From the NCBI RefSeq assembly GCF_004364805.1, contig NZ_SOAP01000003.1:248001-312000 (forward strand): 64,000 nt of DNA. Direction: 5' to 3'. The notes beneath the pieces were generated by a model, which was not told the origin of the DNA, did no database searches, and was given only the letters and a program-made list of their open reading frames with translations. The position numbers were made by a program, and so were the translations under genes. The stretch comes from Pelagimonas phthalicica. Its GTDB lineage: Bacteria; Pseudomonadota; Alphaproteobacteria; Rhodobacterales; Rhodobacteraceae. Shown piece by piece: positions 26,478 through 34,921 of this stretch. Position 1 is the first letter of the stretch; the number at the start of each line of letters is the position of its first letter.

Positions 26478-28235
26478 ATGGCTGACAATCGAAAGGGACT
26501 TGTGGTGTCAGGGTTCATGGACAGGTCGTCGGTAGACAGGCTGCTGCAATCCTCAAAGGATCGCAGCCGGTCGCAGCACAACCTGTCTTCAAGCACCAAA
26601 TCTCCGATCCTGCGATTGCAAGCGGACGAAATCGCCTTTCGCAACGAGAAATTCCTGGATCAAATTGGTGGGGCGGTGTCCGAAGTCGACAATTCCGCCC
26701 TGCTGCCCAGCCGATCCAGATATTGCCTGCTGATCACCGACGCCGAGGGGATTGTGATTGAATCCTACGCGCCAGAGGGGTTGGAAGCCGAGTTTCAAAA
26801 AAGCGGGCTTGTGCGTGGCGGGGTCTGGGATGAGCGTGTCGCGGGAACCAACGGCATCTCGATGTCGTTGCAAAGCGGGCGTGTTTTGACCGTGCTGGGC
26901 GATGAGCATTTTTACAATTGTTTTCATGATTTCAGTTGCAGTTCGGCACCGCTGACCGATGCGGAAAACAACCTGATCGGCACCATAACCCTGGTTGGGT
27001 CGGCGCGCCGGCGCCAAGAAGAGCACGCGCTTTGCGAACAGGTGGTCCGCCGTGCTTCGCGGCAATTTCAAACGCGGCTGTTTCGCAATTTCCATGCCGA
27101 CAGGCTCACGGGGCGGTTGTTGTCGCGTGATCCCAAAACCCGGCGGAGTTTTGAAACGCTGGTGGCCTGCGACGAAGACGGGACGGTGATCTCGCATCTG
27201 CCATTATGGCGCGATGCCGCCCGCCCGACAGAACATCAAAACCTGGCTGGGCGACATATTTCTGATCTGAACGATCTTGAAATCACATTGCGCGGGCCTG
27301 CCGCTGTACCCCCTCGGCGGCGCGTTGCGCCTGCCGATACGCCGCTCATCTCAGCCCGGGTGGAAAGGGAAACGGCGCTGGGTCGTCTGATCTCGGAGGG
27401 GGGCAATCTTGCAACGCTGGCTGATCGCGCCCGCAAGCTGCTTGCCCATCGCGTGCCGCTGCTGATTTGCGGCGAACCGGGTGTCGGTGTCGACGGGTTT
27501 GCAAGAGCCTTGCTGGAAGAGCAATCGCTGATTTCCCCAATGGGATTGACCCTTGATGCGGCTGATAGTGACGCCGAGGCTGATCTGAAAGAAGCCCTTA
27601 ACAGTCTGAATTTTCTCAGCGAGTATCCGGTCGACAATGTGGTTCCGACGTTGATCCTGCGCAATATTGAAAGCCTGCCGCGTCCTGCGCAGGTAATCCT
27701 TGAGCGCTTTCTTGATGTCGACCCAATGGCGGCTCGGACAAAGGCCGAACCACCGGCGGTTTTGTTCACAACAGACAAAACCTGGGCAGAGCTGGAGGGT
27801 GACGACGCCATTCCCAAGGGGCTTTTGTACCTGTTGGGGCAATCGGTGGTGGAACTGCCGCCCATTGCAGCGCGAGACACGGAAACCGTTCTGGACAATG
27901 TTGTCGCCGAGAATTTTGCAGGCGCGGTTGAGATTGCTGACAACGCGCGGGATGTGCTGGTTGGCTACCATTGGCCAGGCAACCGGCGCGAAATACGGTC
28001 GGTCCTGCGAGAGGCGATGATCTGCGGCAATGGAAAACGCATCAATGTCACAGATTTGCCAGCACGACTGCTTGCGCCGCGCGAAGACAAGGCCAAAACA
28101 CTGACGCAAGCCTCGCTCAGGGATGCTTTGGACAGCACAAACTGGAACGTCTCCAAGGCTGCGCGTCTTTTGGGCAAAAGCCGAGCAACCGTTAACCGAT
28201 GGATTGCGTCCGAAGGCCTACAACGCCCCGAATAA
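26478..28235 (+). CDS. AcoR-like regulator with an inactivated AAA+ domain
   Basis: A 585-residue regulator of the AcoR type. It has an N-terminal GAF-like sensor (WDERVAGTNGISMSLQSGRV...EHFYNCFHDFSCSSAPL, residues 70-200), a degenerate AAA+ domain (about 300-520) and a C-terminal Fis-type HTH (NWNVSKAARLLGKSRATVNRWI). The Walker A is GEPGVGVDG instead of GxxGxGKE, Walker B reads LILRNIE in place of LFLDEI, and no GAFTGA loop is present. It should therefore neither hydrolyse ATP nor engage sigma-54. It likely acts on sigma-70 promoters through the TGTCTCA dyads. Confidence 0.87.
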   Translation: MADNRKGLVVSGFMDRSSVDRLLQSSKDRSRSQHNLSSSTKSPILRLQADEIAFRNEKFLDQIGGAVSEVDNSALLPSRSRYCLLITDAEGIVIESYAPEGLEAEFQKSGLVRGGVWDERVAGTNGISMSLQSGRVLTVLGDEHFYNCFHDFSCSSAPLTDAENNLIGTITLVGSARRRQEEHALCEQVVRRASRQFQTRLFRNFHADRLTGRLLSRDPKTRRSFETLVACDEDGTVISHLPLWRDAARPTEHQNLAGRHISDLNDLEITLRGPAAVPPRRRVAPADTPLISARVERETALGRLISEGGNLATLADRARKLLAHRVPLLICGEPGVGVDGFARALLEEQSLISPMGLTLDAADSDAEADLKEALNSLNFLSEYPVDNVVPTLILRNIESLPRPAQVILERFLDVDPMAARTKAEPPAVLFTTDKTWAELEGDDAIPKGLLYLLGQSVVELPPIAARDTETVLDNVVAENFAGAVEIADNARDVLVGYHWPGNRREIRSVLREAMICGNGKRINVTDLPARLLAPREDKAKTLTQASLRDALDSTNWNVSKAARLLGKSRATVNRWIASEGLQRPE

Positions 28236-28253
28236 CCCTTTCAAAACAAACAC

Positions 28254-28275
28254 GGCCGGGCAACAGGGCCCGACC
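28254..28275. terminator. Hairpin in the gap between convergent regulator and GMC genes
   Basis: GGCCGGGC / GCCCGACC form an 8-bp stem (one mismatch) with a 6-nt loop, 18 nt after the regulator stop. The remaining gap to 28401 shows no gene. Confidence 0.5.
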
Positions 28276-28401
28276 GCGTCCGGGGAGGATCTTTGGGTCT
28301 CTCGCTGCGTTTCGCGAAAGGATGGATCGCAATGACCTTGCCACGCTGTGCGCTTTCAGGTCGGTTGCGATCCAGGTGGTTCACCCCTTTCTCGATACGC
28401 C

Positions 28402-29979
28402 TTAGATGTTCTGGGCGTTCATCTCTTGCGCGATGTATTCCGCCTGCCTGATGGCCAAAGCCACGATGGTCAGCGTCGGGTTACAGGCCGCCGAGGATGT
28501 GAACTGGCTGCCGTCCGAGACGAACAGATTGTCAATGTCATGCGATTGTCCATAGGCATTGACCACGCCTTTGGTCGGGTCGGCATGCATCCGGTTGGTG
28601 CCCATGTTGTGGGTTGCCGGATAGGCCGGCAACTCATACACATCTGTGGCCCCGACGGATTCATAAATCTGCGCCGTGGTTTCGTACATATGCGCCGTCA
28701 TCTCGTAATCGTTGTTATGCGGCGTTTTAGAGATGATCGGGACAGGCAACCCGTGTTGATCCACCTCGCTGTCATGGAGCGTGATCGCGTTGCGCTCTTG
28801 TGCCAGATCTTCGCCCAGGACCCAGACACCTGACATGCGGTCATAGCCTTCGAGCGCGCGGGTGACACTGCGGCCCCAGCCGGTATTGCCCGGTTCAAGG
28901 AAGGCCGCCATGAAGGGCAAGCCAAGAGACAGGAATTCAAGGTAATAGCCGCCACTGAACCCGCGTGCCGGGTCGTGATACACCTCGTCACCGACGACTC
29001 CCGCCACCGAGGTCCCGCGATACATATGCACCTTTTCCGGCAGCACGGCATAAACACCGCCCGTGGTGTGGTTCATATAGTTCTTGCCCACCTGACCCGA
29101 CGAATTGGCCAGTCCATCTGGGAACATCGAAGAGGCCGAATTCAAAAGCATCCGCGGGCTTTCGATGGAGTTCCCAGCCACACAGACAACCCGTGCCTTT
29201 TGACGGAATTGATTGCCATCCTTGTCAGCATAAACAACCGCGCTGGCCTTGCCGGTCTCGTCATGTTCGATTTTCAGAACCATCGCGTCGGTGCGAATTT
29301 CGCATTTGCCGGTGTCTTCGGCCCGCGGGAGTTCCGTATACATGGTCGACCATTTCGCCCCGATGGCACAGCCCTGCATACAAAAGCCAATCTGCTGGCA
29401 AGCAGGACGGTCGTCGCGATCAACCGAGTTGATCGCCATCGGACCAGAACGATAGTCGCTGCGCCCGGTGCGACGACACCCTTCGGCCAGCACGCGGAAA
29501 CCATTGTTCCACGGCAGGTGCGGCATGCCGGTGGTTTTACCGGTGACACCCATCTTCAGCTCGGCCTTTTCGTACCAGGGGGTCATTTCCTCAAGGTCAA
29601 TGGGCCAGTCTTCGACGTTCGCTCCTTCGATTGCGCCGTAATTTGTGCGGGTCTTGAATTCGAAATCCTTGAACAGGAGGGCCACGCCCGCCCAGTGGAT
29701 GGTCGATCCGCCATAGCCTTTGACGATCCAAGCGGGCAGGGTCGGATGGTTCACCGCGCCGTGCCAGCCGCCGCCGGAATAGCGTTTGTCCAGCCACGAG
29801 ATCTTTTGGAACATCGCCCATTCGTCGTTTTCGATATCGCTGAGGTCAAAGCGTTTTCCAGCTTCGAGGACGACCGATTTAATGCCCTTTTGCGCAAGTT
29901 CATTGGCCAATGTGCCGCCGCCTGCGCCCGAGCCGATGATGACGACTACACTGTCGTCGTTCAGGTCAAATTGTGTCAT
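28402..29979 (-). CDS. GMC-family FAD-dependent oxidoreductase
   Basis: A 525-residue flavoprotein with the FAD motif VVIIGSGAGGGTLANELAQKG at the N-terminus, the GGSTIHWAG segment and the C-terminal catalytic/substrate region NMGTNRMHADP...SSAACNPTLTI. It resembles the large subunit of gluconate-2-dehydrogenase/choline-type GMC dehydrogenases. It has no signal peptide of its own, but the preceding gene encodes a Tat-type small subunit that could carry it to the periplasm. It is the last gene of the E1/E2 operon. The likely role is oxidation of an alcohol feeding the oxo-acid dehydrogenase. Confidence 0.9.
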   Translation of the reverse strand: MTQFDLNDDSVVVIIGSGAGGGTLANELAQKGIKSVVLEAGKRFDLSDIENDEWAMFQKISWLDKRYSGGGWHGAVNHPTLPAWIVKGYGGSTIHWAGVALLFKDFEFKTRTNYGAIEGANVEDWPIDLEEMTPWYEKAELKMGVTGKTTGMPHLPWNNGFRVLAEGCRRTGRSDYRSGPMAINSVDRDDRPACQQIGFCMQGCAIGAKWSTMYTELPRAEDTGKCEIRTDAMVLKIEHDETGKASAVVYADKDGNQFRQKARVVCVAGNSIESPRMLLNSASSMFPDGLANSSGQVGKNYMNHTTGGVYAVLPEKVHMYRGTSVAGVVGDEVYHDPARGFSGGYYLEFLSLGLPFMAAFLEPGNTGWGRSVTRALEGYDRMSGVWVLGEDLAQERNAITLHDSEVDQHGLPVPIISKTPHNNDYEMTAHMYETTAQIYESVGATDVYELPAYPATHNMGTNRMHADPTKGVVNAYGQSHDIDNLFVSDGSQFTSSAACNPTLTIVALAIRQAEYIAQEMNAQNI

Positions 29980-29991
29980 TTTGTGTCTCCC

Positions 29992-30585
29992 TTAGCTCTG
30001 GACGTCGGCCAAACGCTCTTCGAGGGTCGGGCCCTCGGGAACGAATGTGATGTCGGAAAAGCCTCGGTCGATATAGCCACCGTGCTCGGCCGAAGATCCT
30101 TCGTAGCCAAGCAGGGGCCAGACATCTTTGTTGTCATAGATGCCGAAATAAGCCGTCCAGCGAACTCCCTGGAAAAAGCCCTCGTGCTGGAAGTGCCGCA
30201 ACAACCCTTCGCGGGCATCGGGATCTTCGATTTCGACATAGGGAACCCCGTGGAGCTCCTGCGCTTTTGCATCGATCTGATCCAGGCCGTCGGTCAGACC
30301 CTTGGCCATGTCCTCATTGGCCTCGGCATTGTTCATGACGGTTGTTGCTATGGCTTGGTAATGCGACAGTTGCAGAATATCGGGGTGTGGGTAGATGTCC
30401 TGTACCATGCGCAGAAGGCTGGTGCTTTGCGCTTGGGTCAAGACATCTGACGCGGCAAAGGCAGTGCCGCCCAGCATCGCGTTTGTTGTGACGCCGGCCA
30501 TGGTCGTCGTCATCAGGAACATGCGTCGGCTCATGGCCGCCTTGTCCTCTTCCGATTTACCTAGCCTATGGAAACGAATACTCAT
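29992..30585 (-). CDS. Gluconate 2-dehydrogenase subunit 3-like Tat protein
   Basis: A 197-residue protein with a twin-arginine-like signal (SRRMFLMTTTMAG) near residues 35-62 and the small-subunit body (DIYPHPDILQLSHYQAIA; GYDNKD-like FGIYDNKDVWPLLGYEG). The start at MSIRFHRL has GGGAGGAAG upstream. It lies 12 nt before the GMC gene and is its probable export partner. No cytochrome subunit is encoded here, so the electron acceptor is unknown. Confidence 0.82.
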   Translation of the reverse strand: MSIRFHRLGKSEEDKAAMSRRMFLMTTTMAGVTTNAMLGGTAFAASDVLTQAQSTSLLRMVQDIYPHPDILQLSHYQAIATTVMNNAEANEDMAKGLTDGLDQIDAKAQELHGVPYVEIEDPDAREGLLRHFQHEGFFQGVRWTAYFGIYDNKDVWPLLGYEGSSAEHGGYIDRGFSDITFVPEGPTLEERLADVQS

Positions 30586-30616
30586 TTTCTTCCTCCCAGT
30601 GAGTTTGGTTGCGCGG

Positions 30617-31318
30617 TCAGGCCGCTCTTTTTTCACGCAGCATTAATGCAGACAGCCGATCCTCCGCGGCTCTGATCAACGCTCCGGGAAAGCTCCTTTG
30701 TTGATTTGGGGCCTCTGACATGAGCGAGGCGATTGTGGTGTGGGCATCCGGTCGCAGCAGCGGGTCGGATGGGAATGCGGCCTGGTTCAACAGGCAAAGT
30801 TCGGCCCAATGGCCGGGATCGGGCAGGTGCAACAGGATCGCGGCGTGAAGCAGGGCGACCCGCCCCTCTGGTGTGGTTCGCACGCGCTGCGCGGTGCCGG
30901 CGAGTTTGCGTCCTTGCACCAAGACGTTCCACGCACCGTCACAGAACGAGCCGGGGCAAGCCCCCGTTTGCGCGTCAATGTCAAAGCGAGACAGCGCTTC
31001 GGCCAGAGCACCACAAATCAGACGATATCCATCCTCCAAGGAAAATCCTGATCCGTGTGGCGCGCAGATTGCCAGGTTCAGCGTGCAGGCCCCCTGTGGG
31101 ACGATCCCGCCTCCGCTGCCGCGGGTCACCACTTGGTATCCCGCAGCTTGGGTTTGTTGCAGATGCGCCTGAAAAGCGGGGCGCCGCGCCACTGCCGAAG
31201 GAAGCACAAGTGCCTGGGCTTCGGCCTGCCACAGCAGCAGGGCAGGTTTGCCCGCCTGAAACAGGGCCGCTTCGCGTGCAACCCCGTCTTTTGCTGTGGC
31301 AAACGGGGCGATAATCAT
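30617..31318 (-). CDS. Lipoate-protein ligase A-like protein
   Basis: A 233-residue protein of the BPL/LplA catalytic fold. The motif TRGSGGGIVPQG (RGxGGGxV) and the lysine-bearing GRKLAGTAQRVR are both present. The start at MIIAPF overlaps the E2 stop by 4 nt. It probably attaches lipoate or octanoate to the small lipoyl protein encoded two genes upstream. Having its own ligase suggests the lipoyl protein is poorly served by the housekeeping LipB/LplA enzymes. Confidence 0.82.
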   Translation of the reverse strand: MIIAPFATAKDGVAREAALFQAGKPALLLWQAEAQALVLPSAVARRPAFQAHLQQTQAAGYQVVTRGSGGGIVPQGACTLNLAICAPHGSGFSLEDGYRLICGALAEALSRFDIDAQTGACPGSFCDGAWNVLVQGRKLAGTAQRVRTTPEGRVALLHAAILLHLPDPGHWAELCLLNQAAFPSDPLLRPDAHTTIASLMSEAPNQQRSFPGALIRAAEDRLSALMLREKRAA

Positions 31319-32004
31319 GGTGCAAAATCCTCTATTTCTGCGCAAAGATCGGTCAGGAAAGCCGCAGCAGGGGCACCGTCAATCGCTCTGTGATCGAATG
31401 TCAGTGACAATCCGGCATAGGGTTTCCAGATCAGGCTGTCCCCGTCCCGGACCGGGGTTTCCACGCTGCGCCCGATCCCCAAAATGGCGATTTGGGGCGT
31501 GTTTATGATCGGGGTAAATTGTTCGACCCGGCTAAGCCCGAGATTGGAGATGGTGAACGTGCCGCCCGTCATTTCCGGCACTGTCAGCTTGTTGGTATTG
31601 GCCCGCTGCACAAGATCGCGCCGCGCGGCATTCAACTCAGCCAGACTCATGCTTTCCGCACCAAAGATCGCGGGGGCGGCCAGCAAGTTGCCCGGCAAAG
31701 CAATCGCAACACCCAAATCGACTGTTTCGGACAGATGCACCTCACGCCCCTGAACCCGGCCATTGATGTCGGGGTGTTTTTTCAGGGTGCGGATAACCGC
31801 ACCCATCAAAAGGTCTTCGACCGACAGCGCTGTTCCTTCGCTCTTCAGCCGGGCTTTGGCCGCCAAAAGAGCCGTCATGTCAGCGCGGGCATGATGGGTC
31901 AGTTGGGCGGCCTCTTGCAAAGACGCCGTCATCTTGTCGGCGATCATGCCACGCGCGCCGCGCAGGGGAACCACTATGGCCTCGGTGATGGGTTGCGCGG
32001 TCAC
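31315..32004 (-). CDS. 2-oxo acid dehydrogenase E2 catalytic domain (stand-alone)
   Basis: A 229-residue protein covering only the acyltransferase catalytic domain of E2. The N-terminal ARGMIADKMTASLQEAAQLTH and C-terminal LSLTFDHRAIDGAPAA (HxxxDG active site) are intact. There is no lipoyl domain and no peripheral E1/E3-binding domain, although normal E2 proteins carry all three. The lipoyl domain is encoded by the preceding gene, overlapping by 4 nt. It thus forms half of a split E2. Confidence 0.9.
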   Translation of the reverse strand: MTAQPITEAIVVPLRGARGMIADKMTASLQEAAQLTHHARADMTALLAAKARLKSEGTALSVEDLLMGAVIRTLKKHPDINGRVQGREVHLSETVDLGVAIALPGNLLAAPAIFGAESMSLAELNAARRDLVQRANTNKLTVPEMTGGTFTISNLGLSRVEQFTPIINTPQIAILGIGRSVETPVRDGDSLIWKPYAGLSLTFDHRAIDGAPAAAFLTDLCAEIEDFAP

Positions 32005-32234
32005 GAGACGTCTCCGATCACGTCGCCCTTGGCCGCAACCTCATCCTGCGCCTTGGCGATGCTCAGCGTGCCGCTGGCTGGGGCAAGGATTTCGTATTGA
32101 ACCTTGGCTGTCATGATCTCAGCGATCAAAGCGCCTTCGGAGACGAGTGCACTGTCGCTGGCCAGCCAGGCGGTGATGACGCATTCTTCGTCACCGTCCC
32201 AAAGGTCAGATGGAATGATGATATCGGTAGCCAA
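32001..32234 (-). CDS. Free-standing lipoyl-domain protein
   Basis: A 77-residue lipoyl/biotinyl domain. The lipoyl lysine sits in EIMTAKVQYE in place of the usual ETDKA. The best start is a TTG at 32232-32234, eight nt after AGGAG; an ATG at 32279 falls inside a hairpin and has no ribosome site. It supplies the swinging arm for the stand-alone E2 catalytic protein. No E3-binding domain is visible. Confidence 0.8.
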   Translation of the reverse strand: MATDIIIPSDLWDGDEECVITAWLASDSALVSEGALIAEIMTAKVQYEILAPASGTLSIAKAQDEVAAKGDVIGDVS

Positions 32235-32253
32235 TTGGCAATCTCCTCTTGTG

Positions 32254-32277
32254 GCCACCCCGCATTTTCGGGGTGGC
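32254..32277 (-). terminator. Intercistronic hairpin between E1beta and the lipoyl gene
   Basis: GCCACCCCG and CGGGGTGGC form a perfect 9-bp stem with a 6-nt loop, about 30 nt after the E1beta stop and just before the AGGAG of the lipoyl gene. It may adjust expression of E1 against the downstream subunits. Confidence 0.6.
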
Positions 32278-32306
32278 ATCTGGTTTTTTGGTGATGTTGA
32301 GTGAGG

Positions 32307-33338
32307 TCAGGCCGGAACCGGTGCCCCGCACATGTCGCGGGCTGCGGCAACGATCTTGTCCGCATTGGGCAGGCAGTGCTGCTCCATCACGCGGGCAAAG
32401 GGGATTGGCACGTCGGGATAGGCGATGCGCTTGGGCGCGGCTTTGAGGTCTGCCATATTGCTTTCAGTGACAGTGGCAATGATTTCGCCCGAGACGCCGT
32501 AGCTGTGATAATCCTCATCCACCACGATCAGCCGCCCGGTTTTGGCAACGCTGGCGCGGATCGTGTCGCGATCCAGCGGCACCAGCGAACGCAGATCGAC
32601 CACCTCGGCGCTGATGCCCTGTTCCACCAGTTTGTCAGCAGCTTTCAACCCGTGATGCACGCCTTGTGCAATGGATACGATGGTCACATCGCGCCCTGCG
32701 CGCGCAATCGCGGCCTTGCCGATTTCGACCTCATAGCTTTCTTCGGGCACATGCACGATGGCTCCCTTTTCGGTGCCGAGCCAGCCCATGCCCTGCAAAC
32801 CTTTGTGATACATATAGATCACCGGGTTCGGATCGCGCAGCGCGGCGGTCATCAACCCTTTGGCATCATAGGCGTTGGAGGGGCTCACGACCTTCATGCC
32901 GGGAAGATGTGCAAAGCTGCCATAGAGGCATTGTGAATGCTGCCCGGCGTCGGAATACCCACCCCCGGTCGAGGTCATCAGCACCATCGGCACGTTGAAT
33001 TTTCCACCCGAGAAATAGGTGTTCTTGGCCATCAAATTGTAAATCGCGTCAAAGCAGACGCCGAAAAAGTCAACGAACATCAGTTCGACAACCGGCTTCA
33101 TGCCATCCTGCGCCGCGCCCACGGCGGCACCAATAAACCCGGTTTCCGAGATTGGCGTATCGCGGACGCGCTCTTTGCCAAATTCTTCCAAAAGGCCGCG
33201 GGTATTGCCAAAGACGCCGCCCAGTTCGGCAATGTCTTCGCCCATCACAAACACGCTCGGGTCAATTCGCATTTCCTGTGCGGTGGCCTCGGCCATTGCC
33301 CGTGCGATTGTCAGTTTACGTTCATTTTCCATTGTCAT
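32307..33338 (-). CDS. 2-oxo acid dehydrogenase E1 beta subunit
   Basis: A 343-residue transketolase-like beta subunit. It has the family start (RKLTIARAMAEATAQEMRIDPSVFVMGEDIAELGG), the pyrimidine-binding VELMFVDFFGVCFDAIYNL and the C-terminal IVVDEDYHSYGVSGEI. It pairs with the alpha subunit upstream as an alpha2beta2 ThDP enzyme of the acetoin/branched-chain type. Confidence 0.93.
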   Translation of the reverse strand: MTMENERKLTIARAMAEATAQEMRIDPSVFVMGEDIAELGGVFGNTRGLLEEFGKERVRDTPISETGFIGAAVGAAQDGMKPVVELMFVDFFGVCFDAIYNLMAKNTYFSGGKFNVPMVLMTSTGGGYSDAGQHSQCLYGSFAHLPGMKVVSPSNAYDAKGLMTAALRDPNPVIYMYHKGLQGMGWLGTEKGAIVHVPEESYEVEIGKAAIARAGRDVTIVSIAQGVHHGLKAADKLVEQGISAEVVDLRSLVPLDRDTIRASVAKTGRLIVVDEDYHSYGVSGEIIATVTESNMADLKAAPKRIAYPDVPIPFARVMEQHCLPNADKIVAAARDMCGAPVPA

Positions 33339-33355
33339 TCCTCCTCCCTTTGCGT

Positions 33356-34342
33356 TCAGGCGAATACGGCTGTCAGCGCGTCTTCTGGTTTTGGATCGGC
33401 GCTGGCGCGGGCAAAGCTGATCGCGTCGTCCACGGCGGCCTGAGCCTTGTTTTCCAAGGCATCCAACTCCCCCTCGGTAAACTGGCCGTCAGCCAACAGC
33501 TTGGCGCGCATCGCCGGGATCGGATCTTTCGCGAACAATCCGTCCTTTTCCCCCTCCGGGCGGTAGCCCTCGGCATCGCCCATGAAGTGACCCGCCAGTC
33601 GGTAGGTTTCGATCTCGATCAGCGTCGGGCCGTCGCCGCGCCGCGCCCGTTCGATGGCTTCACCGGCCACTTCATAGATTTTCAGGGGATCGTTGCCGGG
33701 AATGTAATGGCCGGGAATGCCATAGGCCGCCGCCCGGTCAGAGTTCCGCTGAATTGCTGTCGAGGCTTCCTTGGATACGGAAATCCCCCAGGCGTTGTCC
33801 TCGACAACAACGATCATCGGCAACTTCCAGACCGCGGCGAGGTTCATGGCCTCGTGAAAGGCCCCCTGGTTGGCCGCCCCTTCACCAATGAAGGACACCG
33901 CGACACCGGGTTTGCCCTGAATCTGACGCGACAGCGCCGCGCCGGCCGCCGGGCCCATGCCCTGTGCGATGATGCCGGAACAGGCAAAGTTCACATCCGC
34001 GTCGAAAATGTGCATATGGCCACCGCGCCCGCCGGACAGACCCGTTGCCTTGCCGAAAATTTCCGCGGCCATCTTTTTGAGATCCACACCTTTGGCGATG
34101 GCCTGATGGTGGGGGCGATGCGTCGCGGTTACGACATCTTCGGGATTGAGATGGGCACAAACCCCAACGGCCACGGGCTCTTGCCCGTCTGACAGATGCA
34201 TCTCACCCGGGATCGGCCCATCCGCCATGTTGAAAACCGGCGACTTGCCTTCCATGTAGATTTTCTCGATGGCGTTTTCGAACCGACGGCTGGTCACCAT
34301 CTTTTCATACATCCACGCCAAGGTGTCTTTTGCTGGTTGCAT
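33356..34342 (-). CDS. 2-oxo acid (acetoin-type) dehydrogenase E1 alpha subunit
   Basis: A 328-residue ThDP-binding alpha subunit. The GRGGHMHIFD loop, the GEGAANQGAFHEAMNLAAVW cofactor motif (GDG-like, ending in the conserved N) and YRLAGHFMGD are present. It is the first gene, preceded by TAGGAGGAGAGG. Being under an AcoR-like site and regulator favours an acetoin-like or alpha-keto substrate, but the GMC gene in the operon suggests a different alcohol-derived oxo acid. No E3 gene is nearby. Confidence 0.92.
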   Translation of the reverse strand: MQPAKDTLAWMYEKMVTSRRFENAIEKIYMEGKSPVFNMADGPIPGEMHLSDGQEPVAVGVCAHLNPEDVVTATHRPHHQAIAKGVDLKKMAAEIFGKATGLSGGRGGHMHIFDADVNFACSGIIAQGMGPAAGAALSRQIQGKPGVAVSFIGEGAANQGAFHEAMNLAAVWKLPMIVVVEDNAWGISVSKEASTAIQRNSDRAAAYGIPGHYIPGNDPLKIYEVAGEAIERARRGDGPTLIEIETYRLAGHFMGDAEGYRPEGEKDGLFAKDPIPAMRAKLLADGQFTEGELDALENKAQAAVDDAISFARASADPKPEDALTAVFA

Positions 34343-34432
34343 TATTCCTCTCCTCCTAGTCGGCGAAAGGCTGATGCAATCTATTCAGCTTGAGTAGCGA
34401 TTTCCTGTGACAGGGATTGGGGGCGGGAAAAC

Positions 34433-34458
34433 TGTCTCACTTGGCGCGGGTTGAGACA
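34433..34458. promoter_or_regulatory. AcoR-type dyad site B
   Basis: TGTCTCA-N12-TGAGACA, the same arms and spacing as at 25882-25907, lies about 90 nt upstream of the E1alpha start on the opposite strand. A further half-site-like TAGACAGT follows at about 34465. No convincing -24/-12 sigma-54 promoter was found between it and the gene, consistent with the regulator lacking the sigma-54 contact loop. Confidence 0.72.
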
Positions 34459-34921
34459 CCCAGTTAGACAGTCATGCGTCAAACTGGGTTGTGATAGTGA
34501 GAGTGCGTAGGCCGTCTGTTTGGCGGGGCATTGGGGCTGGACGTGTCGCCCACTACCATCATCAACGCAAATACCAAAGAGATGTTGATACCCCGCGACG
34601 ATCGTGTGCTCTGCTCATTCGGTTTTCTGGAATCACGGGCCGGCCTACTCCGCATGCGCTGCCTGGCAGCATAAATCTGATCGCACAATGGCCAAAAGTT
34701 ATCGCTCATAAGGTGCTGGACAGGCGCGCCGCACTCAGAACAAATTCGACCCGGGACACGGTCGCAACCCGGGCGAAATAGTCCGGTGCCTCCAAGACTG
34801 GCCAGCTGCAGTACGCACTCATTAGATTGGTTTTGCACCGTTATTCGTCCACCATGACAAAGTCGCCGCCCTTTTGACGGAGACATTGCCATCGGCGATG
34901 CGCATGGTCAAAACACCTAAA
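34459..34921. other. Gene-poor stretch between the E1 operon and nrdJ
   Basis: About 460 nt with no supportable gene. Overlapping open frames on both strands (for example minus 34479-34892) have unlike-protein composition rich in Arg, Pro and Ser, with no start context. They could be decayed sequence; no recognisable transposase or domain was found. Confidence 0.5.

Noticed and set aside
28975-30450. Long plus-strand frame (491 residues) opposite the GMC genes
   Set aside because: It is a GC-skew shadow of the GMC and subunit genes; the protein has no motifs, while the minus strand has clear ones.
34479-34892. A 137-residue minus-strand open frame upstream of nrdJ
   Set aside because: Composition is atypical, there is no ribosome site or recognisable domain, and opposing frames overlap it. 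Treated as non-coding.
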